Source: Hyaloraphidium curvatum
Lineage: Eukaryota > Monoblepharomycota > Hyaloraphidiomycetes > Hyaloraphidiales > Hyaloraphidiaceae
Length of the DNA stretch: 64,000 bases
Assembly (NCBI GenBank): GCA_025558095.1
Contig: JAIVFI010000024.1
Location: 1-64,000 of the forward strand
Direction of reading: 5' to 3'
Below are positions 19,761-30,407 of this stretch, one piece after another; within the stretch, counting starts at the first letter, position 1; every line of letters begins with the position of its first letter. The position numbers were made by a program, and so were the translations under genes. A model generated the notes under the pieces. The model worked only from the letters and a program-made list of their open reading frames with translations, ran no database searches and was not told where the DNA came from.

Positions 19761-20038
19761 CCTCGAAGCCCGCGAGCCGCTTTGCGTGGGATGGTGCGGA
19801 AACCCGGAAGGGTTTCTAATCGCTCCCACGTCGCTGGCCTCCCGAAACACCGTTGCTCGGATGCTAACTAGCTCTGGATGACTACCCATTCCTGCAGCAC
19901 GATCAACGACCGAGGCTGCGGAAACTAACCTCGACGAATCCGACCAAGAATTCTCCCGGATCACGGCAAGGCATGGTGCGCCTCACCACCTCGCGAACCC
20001 CCACGCACATCCCGGGACGCCTCAGCCCGACCAGGAGT

Positions 20039-21264
20039 TCAGCTGGCCGGATCGATCGCCTCAGCCAGATCCATGTCCACCGAGTCGCCCGGTTCGGGAA
20101 AAGCAGAGCAGCGCGCCATTTTGCCGGCGATCGAGGCTAGGCAGTCTTGGAACATCGCGTCAGAGAGAGGGAGGCGCAAGCGACGCCCCCCGAGACAAAC
20201 CCCCCGGTTCGACGTGGAAAGGTCGCATCGAGGTCCACAACTCGATGGTAAGGCATCCGACTGCCCAAATGTCGACGGCAGGCCCAGCTCTACCGAGGCT
20301 GAGGAGCAGTTCGGGGGGAAAGTAGCTCAAGGTCCAGAGCGGCTGCCCAGCGCGTTGACGAACTGAAGCAGGGAGGGCTCCGTGCGACCCACGTCGTTCA
20401 TCATCAGTGTCGAGACGAAGCTCGGCGGCGCAAGTGCCCTGTCCAGATCGCTAATCTTGAACCGATTGGGGGCGACTTCGAGAAGCGTGCTGCGGCGGCT
20501 GCCGCGGTGAGCCCATAGCCCCTTTTGGCGCCCGATCAGGTATGAACCCACAAGGGCGAGATACGACCATGCAAAATGGAGTTCTGGTGGAGATAATCGA
20601 GACCCACCAACAGCTGCACGAGGATGATCTGGTGTTGGGAAAGCACGGTGAGAGAGGCGCTCCCCGGCTGCAACGTCCGGTTCTCACCCTGATCGTCTCC
20701 GCAGACACCAGCTCTCCGCTCCGAATCCGATCCGCTAGGCTTCGTTCAAAAGGCTCAAACACGGCGAGCAGGTCCGCCCCCTCCACGAGCAAAATGTCGG
20801 GCCGGGGCACGTTGTCCGGGAAGAGGTACGCGAGGACAGTGAACATCAATGGCAGATCTCCAGACGCGTTCGACACGTCGGTGCATTTCTTCGGGTGGCG
20901 GGCGTAGGCCCGACCGCAACTGTGGGCGGGACCCCTCAGTCATAGCGAGAGAGCGCGGGCGCCACGGAGAACTCGCTGGAGAAAAACAGGATGGCTCCTG
21001 CAGGCAGAGCAAAAGGAACGCGACTTGGCGGTACTGCTCGAAGTCCCTCTCCGCTCCGTGGATCCCAACGCCCCTGATCAACTTGACGGCCTGCATCGCG
21101 CCGGACGCCTTGCTCCCGACCCTCTTCAGCGTCGGGTGCTCCGGTCCAGAGCACGGCTCGTACAGCGTGTTTACGATTCCGACGGCAGTCGTAGCAGCAG
21201 CTCTTTGAGCGGGAGGCAGTTGGGCGATCGAGGGACCCGCGGCGATGGATGCGGCGTCGGCCAT
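20039..21264 (-). CDS. Divergent protein kinase-like protein, probable pseudokinase
   Basis: Kinase fold recognised from the order of parts on the minus strand. Start MADAASIAAGPSIAQLPPAQ at 21264; KASGAMQAVKLIRGVG carries the beta-3 Lys; HPKKCTDVSNASG, then LLVEGADLLAVFEPFERSLA. The catalytic-loop region reads ILHGRISPF after splicing a GTGGGT intron, and NRFKISDLDRAL replaces the DFG segment. FPPELLL and VDIWAVGCLTIELW follow, and the protein ends AEAIDPAS at 20039. HRD is HGR and the loop Asn is missing, so phosphotransfer is doubtful, although the Asp of 'DLD' and the Lys remain. At least four introns; not all boundaries were resolved. Confidence 0.65.
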
Positions 21265-21478
21265 TTCGTGACCGCGGCAGAGGTGCGATTCGCAGGTTGC
21301 ACTGGCCGCAGTACTGTGAGGCGCGTCGTGCCGGCCCCGTCGGGAAGAATGTGGACCAGGTCGGATGACGCGTCCGTTTCTCACATTTCCACGCGATCAT
21401 CTTCCCTCGAAGACTTGAACAAGATAATTCGGCAGGCAAAGACAAATGATTGGAGTATTGGGGCATCGATCAGACCTT

Positions 21479-23898
21479 CTACAGCTTCGCCTTCGCTTTC
21501 CGATCTCTCTCCTCCCTCTCCCTCGCCACCTCCTCCCGCAGCTGCCGCTTGAGCTGCTTCCCGCTCGCCGTTGCGACCACCGGCTCCAGCTGCGTGCGGA
21601 TGTACGCGGGCACCTTGAACGCCGCGATGCGGTCGCGGAGGAAGGCCTGCAGGGAGGCCTCGGTCTCGCCCGAACCTGGCTTGAGCCGGACGACGGCCGC
21701 GGGTTCTTCCTGCAGGCGAGGGTGAGGGATGCCAAAGACGCAGGCCTCGACTACGTCGCTGGAACAGGAATCGGTAAAGGTAGTGCGGGACGGGATCGGC
21801 GCGATCGCCTCACGGGTGCTTGTACAGGGCGTTCTCGATTTCAAGGCTGAAGATGTTCTCGCCGCCGCGCTGCGAAAGGCAAAATGAGATCCACACACCG
21901 AAAAAGAGGCAAGGAGTGGCCATACGATGATCATGTCCTTGGAGCGATCGAGGAGGAAGAGGAAGCCGTTTTCGTTGACCCTGCCGACGTCTCCCGTCTT
22001 GTACCACCCGTTGACGAAGCTCTGCCGCCGAAAAGCATGAGAAGTTAAGAGCATGACGCCATTCACAGGCCACCCAACCTCGCGCGTCGCCTTCTCGTTC
22101 CCGACGTACTCCAGCGCCACCCCCGGCCCGCGGATCCAGATCTCCCCGACCTCCCCCACCGCCAGCTCCTTGTCCCCGCTCGCGTCCGTGATCCGGATCT
22201 GCGTGTTGGGCAGCGGGCTCCCCACCGACGCCGGGTGCATCGCCAGCTCCGGCCCCGAGTTGCTCGCCACGCCCGATGCCTCGGTCGCACCGTAGATGTT
22301 GGTCATGTCCACCGCGGGCCCGAGGACGCGGTCGATCTTTGTGCGGAGCTCGGGCGGGACGGCGGCGCCGCCGGAGGAGATGCTGGCGAGGCGGGAGAGC
22401 GCGCCGGATCGCTTGGCTTCGTCCCAGTCGGCGTCGGGCTGTTCGAAGAGCTCGATGGCCTGCGTCGGAACCCTGCGAACAGGAACCCGGGTGAGCTCCC
22501 GTCGTGGAGCTCCACGTCGGCCAACAACCCACAGGTTCATGTTGGTCAGCCTCTGCTCCGGCAGCACCCTCTTCAGCATGAACTGGGCGCTCCACCGGAA
22601 CATCAGGGTGACCGTCGCACCCGACAGGGTCGCCCCAAACAGCGTGAGGATCCCGGAGAGGTGGAACAGCGGCACCGGCACCACGAACTGCGGCCTGGCG
22701 TCGCGCGCCGTCCGGGTGATGTAGAGCGGGCCGGCCGAAGGCTCGGGGAGGGCGAGCTCCTTCCACGCGCGCCGCTTCTCGTCAAGGGTCCAAATTCGAC
22801 CGTCGCCCTTGACCATGCCGCGCTGGATGAGGAGGGAGCGGGCGGCGCGGTTCTTGCCGATCAGGGCGTTGGTGGTCCATGCGCGGTGGGTCTGCGGGAC
22901 AGGAAGTGAGCTCCCGAAGTCAACGCGCTCCAGGAATGTGGAACGGACCTGCATGACGGCCTTGGGAAGGCCGGTGGTGCCGCTGGAAAAGAGGATCTGC
23001 GCTCCGTCGTCTGGCACGATGTTCGCCGGCGGCCACGAGGCATTGGCGGCGGCCGCGGGGAACTTGCTCGGCAGCGCCTCGTACGGGGTCGGGGCGGGCG
23101 TCAGGGAGGGGAGGCGGGAGGAGATGGTGGTCGCGACGGCGCCGGCGGGGAAGGTGGGGAGGAAGATGACTTCGCGGACGGGCCCGCCGTTCTGATGTTG
23201 GGAAGCGATGAGCGTGTGCCCAAAATCTGGCGGCAGACGGTGGTCCCACCTTGGAAAGCAGTGATCCCGGCCGGAACCCCTCGTCCACCTTTGGCCGGAC
23301 CCCGTTGTCGAACAGCCAGAACTCGAGCCTCTCCAATCGCTCCTCGTCCGCAAACAGCACCTCCACGGAGGCCAGCTCCACGCAGTACCGCAGCTCGTTA
23401 CCGACCAGGAACGCGTTCAAGAGAACAGGAATGGCTGGGCGTTTCGAGACGGTCAGGAGGGGCCCTGCTGGAATGGGAGACAGGCCCACCTCCGAGCATG
23501 TGGCACGCCCACCAGACCAGCACCCATTCCAGGGAGTTGCGGGCCGCAATGCCGACGCGCGTCCCCTTCCGAACGCCGTAGCCGTCGTACATCGCGTTGG
23601 CGAGGAACCGGATCGTACTGTTTGCCTCGACGTAGGTGACGGACCTCCGCGGCGCCCCGGCATGGTCGGAAGCCGACACGTTCCCGAAGAACACGAGATA
23701 CTCGCGGTCGTTGTCGGCGTTGGCGAACGCGTCGGCCACCGAGAACCAGATCTCGCGGTAGGAGCTCGGCGCGTTCTTGTAGACGTTGTTCCTGCGCGTC
23801 CCTCCAAAGGTAGGCACGTCCTCGAGGATCTCGAACGGCGAGCCCTCGGCAAAATTCAGCACATCGTGCGCCTCGCCGATTGCCGATTTAGGCGCCAT
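21479..23898 (-). CDS. Acyl-CoA ligase (ANL superfamily) with C-terminal AKL
   Basis: Forms acyl-CoA from a carboxylic acid, CoA and ATP through an acyl-AMP. Multi-exon on the minus strand; start MAPKSAIGEAHDVLNF at 23898, TAG at 21481-21479. Seen: GIAARNSLEWVLVWWACHML, AIPVLLNAFLVGNEL after the first intron, the P-loop ILFSSGTTGLPKAVM, PLFHLSG, NIYGATEASG, GWYKTGDVGRVNENGFLFLLD, RGGENIFSLEIENALYKHP and the catalytic Lys in ASGKQLKR. The end KAKAKL is a PTS1-like signal, so peroxisomal import is likely. The substrate is not readable. Its last exon is the parent of three scattered 3' fragments between 12 and 20 kb. Confidence 0.88.
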
Positions 23899-24205
23899 CG
23901 TGGTCCTTCCTCGTGCTGCGCTCCGAGCCCGGAACCACTTCGGGCCGCTCGTCCGTCTCAGAAGGGGCCCGGTCGTCGCCGCTTCGGAATCCGGCTGATT
24001 GTGCCTCAATCTTGATGGATTCCTGTGCTCTTTAGCATCGCATCATAGCCTTTTGTTGGATATCTGTTCCTGAGTTCGCCATCGCCGTAGTCACGCGTCA
24101 CGGCGCAAGGGACCAGCGTCAGGGTGCGCCGTCGAGACTCGCGTTCTTCTCGATACGCATCGCGGCGAGGGACGGCCGCCACCGGGCCGTTCGGATCGAC
24201 GGACA

Positions 24206-26321
24206 ATGTCTGCGGCACAGCAGAGCCTCCACGCGGCCGCAAAGTCCGGCATGGCATCGACCGTCGCTGCTCTCCTGCGCGACGCCACCGTGGATCCGAA
24301 CGCGCTGGACAAAGGAGGATTCTCGGCCCTCCATTCTTCTTGCTTCGAGAACCATCTGGAATGCGTGCTGGAACTGGTCGCGGATCAACGCGTGGACGTC
24401 AACCGCAAGGGAAAGGGCGGCTACTCGGCGCTCCACTTCGCGGCGCGCGAAGGACACCTTCCCATCGTCGAGACGCTGCTTTCTCTGCCTCCAGAAAGGC
24501 TCGATGCGGATTTAAAGACCGATTTCGGATTGACTCCGCTCATGTTGGCTGCCCGCGAAGGACGGCGGGACGTCGTCCGGGCCTTCATCGGCCTCCGGCG
24601 CGGTCGGATTGATCCCGAGCAACGCGTTCCGGACACGGGCTACACCGCCTTCCACTTCGCTTGCGATCTGGGCCTCGGTAACGAAAAGACAAAGGAGGCT
24701 CAGAAGGCCAAGGAGTCGGGGCAGGTGGCTTCCAGCGAGCTCGACTTCCGGGCACGGAAGAACCAGGTCGTCCAGCTTCTCGCCGACTCCCTTCCGGAAA
24801 CTGCCCGCAATGCCCGCAACTCCAGAGGAGAGACCCCCTTCCTCCGCGCTTCCGCCTCGGGCTTCATCGAGGGCACACGCTCCCTGATCGAGTCCCGCAG
24901 GGTCGACCTGACCGCCGTCGACTTCGATGGCGCCAACGGATTCGCGGCGGCCTGCGGTGCCGGGCACGTGGACCTCGTGGTCGACCATCTGTTGACATTG
25001 GCAGTCAGCCTCCCCCCCGGGTTCGCGAACGGGCGCGACCGGCAAGGTCGCACGGGCCTCGCGCGGGCGGTGATCAAGGGGCGGCACGATCTCGTCAGGG
25101 AGCTCCTTCTCCTGGAGGAGACGGACCCGAACCTGGCCGACAACGACGGCAACACCCCCTTCCACCATGCCTGCAGGGGCGGCCAAATGGAGATGATCAA
25201 GCTGTTCTTGGACCGCTTCGGGCGATTCGACCACGCTGCCCACAACGCGCACGGTCAGCAGGCGCCGGACCTTGTTCTTGATCCGGCGGATCAGGAAACC
25301 GTCAGGCGCGCACTCCGCTACGCCGAAGACAACCATGCATCCAAGAAGCTCCCGGCTGCCGAGTTCGTAATCTCCAAAGATGCCAAGGTGCTTGGCACGG
25401 GAGGCTTTGGCGAGGTCGTTGTGGGGACCTTTCGAGGCCCACAGGCGGCAATCAAGAGGTCGAAGCAGAAACCGTTCCCTGCGGAGAAGTTCGCCGAGTT
25501 CCTGAGGGAGGTCATGATCTGGAATTCCGTCGGGGACCATGCAAACGGTGGGTTCTCCAATGCGAGACGGAGTGCCAAGTTGCCGCAATCAACCTTTCCT
25601 ACCCCCCAGTGCTGCCCCTGTTCGGCTACTGCGACGACCCTCCCATGATCGCCTGTCCCCTTGCTGCTGCCGACCTCCTGAACTACCTCTGGAAGCGACG
25701 AGAGCAGCCCGACTATTGGAAGCTCGCCGGTGGCCTGCTTCGCGATGTCGCTGCCGGGCTGGCGCACTGCCACGGTCGCTCCATCATCCACGCGGACCTC
25801 AAGCCCACGAACGTGCTGGTTTTCGAGGACAATCACGGCAAGGTGGTTGCTAAGATCGCCGACTTTGGCGGATCCCGGCTTCGCTTTGGGCACTCGGTGT
25901 CTGGGAAGAGCGTCATCCCGGTCGGAACCGTGCCGTTCCAGCCGCCCGAGGCCTTCTACATGGCCCCGGAGCTACGGGCATCGGCGGATCGGCGCCGAAC
26001 GATTCGAGCCCGAAAACCTGGCGACATATATGCCTTCGCGATGGTGTGCTACCAGGCTGCGACGAGGGGGTATGAACCATTCTATCAGGTTCCTGAGGCC
26101 GAGGTTGGTTCTCCCATGCGCTGGTCGATCCCGGACCTCTCCTCACTGCGCTTCAGATCAAGCTCAAGGTCGGAGAGCTCGACCAACGCCCGGAGCCTCC
26201 GTCAGATATGCCGAAGAAGCTGGCGGAGCTGATGAAGGAGTGCTGGAATCGGGACCCCGACAAGAGGCCCTCGATGGACAAGGTGGTCGAGAGAATGGAT
26301 GCCATCTTGGCAGAACTGTGA
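24206..26321 (+). CDS. Ankyrin-repeat protein kinase (TKL-like)
   Basis: 666 residues in three exons (24206-25547, 25610-26103, 26157-26321), phases consistent. Residues 1 to ~350 hold about eight ankyrin-like repeats (GGFSALHSSCFENHLECVLE, GGYSALHFAAREGHLPIVE, FGLTPLMLAAREGRRDVV, DGNTPFHHACRGG). A kinase domain follows: Gly loop LGTGGFGEVVVG near residue 395, Lys in AAIKRSKQ, catalytic loop HADLKPTNVL near 508, IADFGGSRL, YMAPELR, GDIYAFAMVCYQ and ECWNRDPDKRPSM. The catalytic residues are all kept, so it should be active. Such fusions usually act in signalling, with the ankyrins choosing partners. Confidence 0.9.
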
Positions 26322-26576
26322 TGCATGTCGTTGCTTTTGTCGAATGGAGTCGAAAGGAAGGCGGAACGGACTCGTGGACTCCTCGCCACAGCCGCTGGCC
26401 GGGGCCGGCATTTCGGGCTGCCAAATCACCCGACGCTCCGGTCCCCAGCGACCTACCTGCCCACAGAGCCCGGACGGCGTGACGCCGTTCGACTTTGCGG
26501 ACGTCTTTCCATCACCGAGCTCCTTGAGCCGGGCCCCTATCTCCTTTCCCGCTCCTCTCCCGACGAGCTCGGCAAC

Positions 26577-28895
26577 ATGGCCGCGGACGCGCCCCCTCAG
26601 CCCGTCATGACCATCGAGGAGTTCAACAAGACCATTACCGCGCCCGGGTCGCCCTTTGAGACCGAGGAGAAGACGATTCGCGGGCTCAAGGTGGGGCATT
26701 TGACGGCGTGTGGACGTCTCCCAAGCTCACGCTCCCGTGCCGCGACCGCCGCCTTCATTCCACTTCTGTGTCCCCCTTCCGCTACCTGCTGGACAGCAAA
26801 CTGTCTGGAAGAACGCGCTCAGGAACATCCCCGCGCTGTTCAAGGCCTCCAAGGCCTTTGCGGACAGGGACTACCTCACGTACACGGACCCCTTCACCAA
26901 GAAGACGACCGCGTACACGTACGGCCAGGCCCACCGGACCGTGGCGCTGCTGGCCAAGGCGTTCGAGCGCTGGGGGGTCAAGGCCGGCGACAAGGTGATT
27001 CGCGGGCCCCAAACCCCGGCGAGCGACAGCTGACCTCCCTTCCATTGATCCAGGTCTCGATCTGCTCGCGCAACAACTGCGAATGGGTCATCTTCTGGTG
27101 GGCCTCGGTCTGCTCGGGCTGCGTCACCTGCCCCATCAACTCGTGGCTGCTCGGCCCCGAGATGTCGTACTGCATCACCCTGGCCGACACCTCGGTCCTC
27201 GTGGTGGACGAGGAGCGCATGGAGCGGCTGGTGCCCGAGTTGCCCAAGCTCAAGGAGGCGGGGCTCAAGAAGGTGGTGCTGGTCAGGAGCGAGGGCGGGT
27301 CGGCCAAGTTCCGCGGGCTGGGGGTGGACGTGCTGACGATGGAGGAGCTGCTGGCGCCGCTGGAGAAGGAGTTTGGCGGCAAGGAGGTCGAGCTGCCCGA
27401 CGTCGACCCGGAGCCGGAGGAGGATGCTACCATTCTCTTCACTTCGTGGGTGATGCCGGCGAGGAGATGGGGAGGCATCCGTTCATTTCGGTGCCCTCAC
27501 GGCCACCCACAGCGGCACCACCGGATTCCCCAAGGGCGCGCTCGGCACGCACCGCGGCTACTGCACCAACCTCATCAACGTCACCATGGCCACCATCCGC
27601 GCCTTCTTCCGCCGCGGCGAGGCGCTCCCCGAGCCGGACCCCAAGGCGCCGCAAAGCGTGTTCCTGCTCGGCGTGCCGCTGTTCCACGTCACGGGCTGCT
27701 TCTCGATCATCGGGCCCGTCACGCAAAACGGTGGCAAACTCGTGATCATGGTGGGTTCTCCGTCGCAGCCCCCAGCCCGTGCTCACGCCCCTCCAAGTAC
27801 AAATGGGACGCGGGCGAGGCTCTCCGCCTCATCCACGCCAACCGCGTCACCGGCCTGTCGTCGGTCCCCGCGCAGGCGATCCAGCTGCTCGAACACCCCG
27901 ACTTTGAGAAGTACGACACGTCGTCGGTGCTCTCCTGGGGCGTCGGCGGCGCGGCGACGCCGGCCGAGATCGTGGGCAAGGTCAAGCAGAGGCTGCCGCA
28001 GGTGCCGCTCGGGAACGGATACGGCGCGGTCGGTTTCCCGAACGGACACCCTGGGACTTGCCAGCTCACTTCCGTGTGGCAGACCGAGACCTCGTCCGTC
28101 GCCTGCTCCAACGGCGCCGAGGACTACCGCCGCAAGCCCACCTCCGTGGGCGTCGTCCCCCCCGTCAACAAGGCCAAGATCGTCGACCCCGAGACCCTGC
28201 AGGAGCTCCCCCGCGAATCGATCGGCGAGATCTGGCTGTACGGCCCCAACGTGATCAAGGCGTACTACAAGGACCCGAAAAAGACGGAGGAGACGTTCCC
28301 GGGAGGGTGGTACAGGACGGGGGACGTGGGTAGGATGGACGACGAGGGGTTCATCTACGTCATGGACCGCATCAAGGAGGTGCGGCTGTCGTCGAAGGGG
28401 CTTGAAGCACTCGCTGACGTTCTCGGCTCTCCAGGTCATCATCCGCGGGGGCGAGAACGTGGGTCGACTTTCCGCGCTCCTTTCGCGGGCCTTGCTCACC
28501 CCGGTTTCCGATTGCAGATCTACACCGCGACCGTCGAAAACGCCATCCTCGCGCACCCCGGCGTCCTCGACTGCGCCGTGCTACCCATTCCCCACCGCGT
28601 CCTGGGCGAGGAGGTGGCGGCGGTGGTCCAGGCCAAGCCCGGGTGGGAGACCAAGCTGACGGACGAGGACGTGATCCGGCACGCGCGGACGCGGCTTGGG
28701 GCGTTCCAGGTGCCCGTGTACGTGGAGGTGTGGACGACGGAGCTGCCCAAGAATGGTGGGTGGTGCGAACGGCGGGCTTCAGCCGGGGAACTGATGGCAT
28801 GTTGGGCAGCGAACGGCAAGACGCTCAAGCGTGAGATGAAGGATGCCGTGGCCAAGAACGCGGAGCAGCGGCGCGGGGCGTCGGCCAAGCTCTGA
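26577..28895 (+). CDS. Acyl-CoA ligase (ANL superfamily), second gene, C-terminal AKL
   Basis: Start MAADAPPQPVMTIEEFNKTI at 26577; about nine exons, stop TGA at 28893-28895. Seen: AYTYGQAHRTVALLAKAFE, SICSRNNCEWVIFWWASV, P-loop ILFTS/GTTGFPKGALGTH split by an intron, VPLFHVTGCF, GVGGAATPAEIV, QTETSSVA, GWYRTGDVGRMDDEGFIYVM, IIRGGENV/YTATVENAILAHP split by an intron, and NGKTLKREMK with the catalytic Lys. The C-terminus GASAKL is a PTS1-like tripeptide. It is diverged from the ligase at 21479 (different repeats of exon breaks and motifs), so it is not a recent tandem copy. Only the ankyrin kinase separates the two. Confidence 0.88.
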   Translation: MAADAPPQPVMTIEEFNKTITAPGSPFETEEKTIRGLKVGHLTACGRLPSSRSRAATAAFIPLLCPPSATCWTANCLEERAQEHPRAVQGLQGLCGQGLPHVHGPLHQEDDRVHVRPGPPDRGAAGQGVRALGGQGRRQGDSRAPNPGERQLTSLPLIQVSICSRNNCEWVIFWWASVCSGCVTCPINSWLLGPEMSYCITLADTSVLVVDEERMERLVPELPKLKEAGLKKVVLVRSEGGSAKFRGLGVDVLTMEELLAPLEKEFGGKEVELPDVDPEPEEDATILFTSWVMPARRWGGIRSFRCPHGHPQRHHRIPQGRARHAPRLLHQPHQRHHGHHPRLLPPRRGAPRAGPQGAAKRVPARRAAVPRHGLLLDHRARHAKRWQTRDHGGFSVAAPSPCSRPSKYKWDAGEALRLIHANRVTGLSSVPAQAIQLLEHPDFEKYDTSSVLSWGVGGAATPAEIVGKVKQRLPQVPLGNGYGAVGFPNGHPGTCQLTSVWQTETSSVACSNGAEDYRRKPTSVGVVPPVNKAKIVDPETLQELPRESIGEIWLYGPNVIKAYYKDPKKTEETFPGGWYRTGDVGRMDDEGFIYVMDRIKEVRLSSKGLEALADVLGSPGHHPRGRERGSTFRAPFAGLAHPGFRLQIYTATVENAILAHPGVLDCAVLPIPHRVLGEEVAAVVQAKPGWETKLTDEDVIRHARTRLGAFQVPVYVEVWTTELPKNGGWCERRASAGELMACWAANGKTLKREMKDAVAKNAEQRRGASAKL

Positions 28896-29246
28896 GCGGG
28901 CTGTATTGAATACAGGAGACGCAGATAGATCACGCTTTTGTCCCCTTTTGTCCCTTTGGGATCAGTCATCCCCCTGCGGAGCGGGGCGGGAGGGACTTGC
29001 ACCGCCAAATTGGGTCCGCCCTCAGCGACGAACCCCGACTCGGTAGCGCCGCAGCGCCGGGCCATCGCGCCGATTCCGGCGGCGGATCGCTTTCCGGTGC
29101 ATCGGAGCTCTGCGCGCATCGCTCGGCGGAAGACGAACCCCGCTGAGGAAGCGGCGGTCCGCGGGACCGATTGGACCCCGCTTCGACGCGCCCCGCACAT
29201 GCGAATCGCGGCCGGCTCCGCGTGGATCTGATTTTGTTGCGATCGG

Positions 29247-30266
29247 ATGACATTTGCCGCGATGCCCGCGCGGCGCCGACATACGCTGCTCGCGGCGCTC
29301 GCCTCGGTGCTGCTGATTCCTCTGCTGACGCCGGCGGCCGGCGCCTTCCCCCCCGCCAACAAAACCGTCCTGGCGGTGTCGTCGCTCGTCGAGGACCCCA
29401 CGCTGGACTACGTGAGCTCCGCGTCGGCCACGCTGGATCCCACGCTGGACGCCGCGGCGCCGACAATCTCCGCGGACTTGTCCGCAATCGATCAAGGCGG
29501 TTTGCCGCCGCTGCCGGACGCCATGGCGGGGGTTGCGGTGCAGCTGATGACCGCAAAGCGTGCCTCGGCCTCGCAGTCCCGCAGCATCGCGCCGACGGAG
29601 ACTTTGGAGCCCGATCCGGAGGAGGAGCCGCTCACGTCGACGTCGAGGTCTACGGCCCGCAAGACGACCCGCCGGAAAAGGACGAGGACCACCACGACCA
29701 CCGAGGATCCCGAGACAACCCGCAGGAAGGTGCCCCGGACCACGGCTCGAGCCGTCGCGCCCCCGAGCCCGCCCCCGCCCCCGCCCCCGCCTCCCAGCCC
29801 GCCCGTGACCCCCTCGGGTTCCTACCCCTTCTCCGGCCGTGCCACCTGGTACAATCCGTGGTAGTTAGCCGATGCGCCATGTGGCAGCGAAGTTCCCGCT
29901 CACGATGGTCCAGCGACCCGCGCCAGAACCACGGCTTCACCTGCCTCGGCACCTGCGACAACCACCTGGACGACGGCTCCAACGTGGTGGCCATCAACGT
30001 GCAGCAGTACCAGAGCTGGATGTGCGAAAAGGCGTGCGTCGAGGTGCTGGACGTGGAAAAGGGGATCGCGAAGCGGTTCAGGGTCGCCGACTCGTGCGCC
30101 GCGTGCGGGTACGGCGGGATCGACTTCACCCCGGCGTCGCTGGCGCAGTTCGGGCGGACCACCGTTGGCTGGGAGGACGCGGAGTTCCCGGTGCGTTGGC
30201 ATCGCGCGCTACTTTCGGGGCGCTGCTGACTACCCCTCCGCCCAGATTCGTTGGAAGTGGTGCTGA
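29247..30266 (+). CDS. Secreted double-psi beta-barrel (expansin/RlpA-like) protein
   Basis: 302 residues in three exons (29247-29857, 29914-30190, 30246-30266), phases consistent; the 7-codon last exon gives IRWKWC and a TGA. Seen: signal peptide with LLAALASVLLIPLLTPAAGA, a disordered middle, a basic Arg/Lys/Thr stretch (STARKTTRRKRTRTTTTTED), a Pro run, then the barrel GRATWYNPDPRQNHGFTC, VAINVQQYQ, VADSCAACGYGGIDFTPASL. The VADSC..C..IDF block is typical of barwin/expansin-like barrels. No carbohydrate-binding module was seen. The basic Thr-rich linker may bind anionic wall polymers. A start at the second ATG (MPARRRHTLL, 29262) is equally possible. Confidence 0.85.
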
Positions 30267-30407
30267 CTGCAATGAACCTCGCTACGCAAACCTTCTCCGA
30301 CTTCCCCCTTCCAATAATTGTTCTGAATCCGGCATACATACTCCGTCCAACCATGCATAACTCATGCACACAAAACGGCAACCGCATCCCGCGGCCAGCA
30401 GGCCCGA

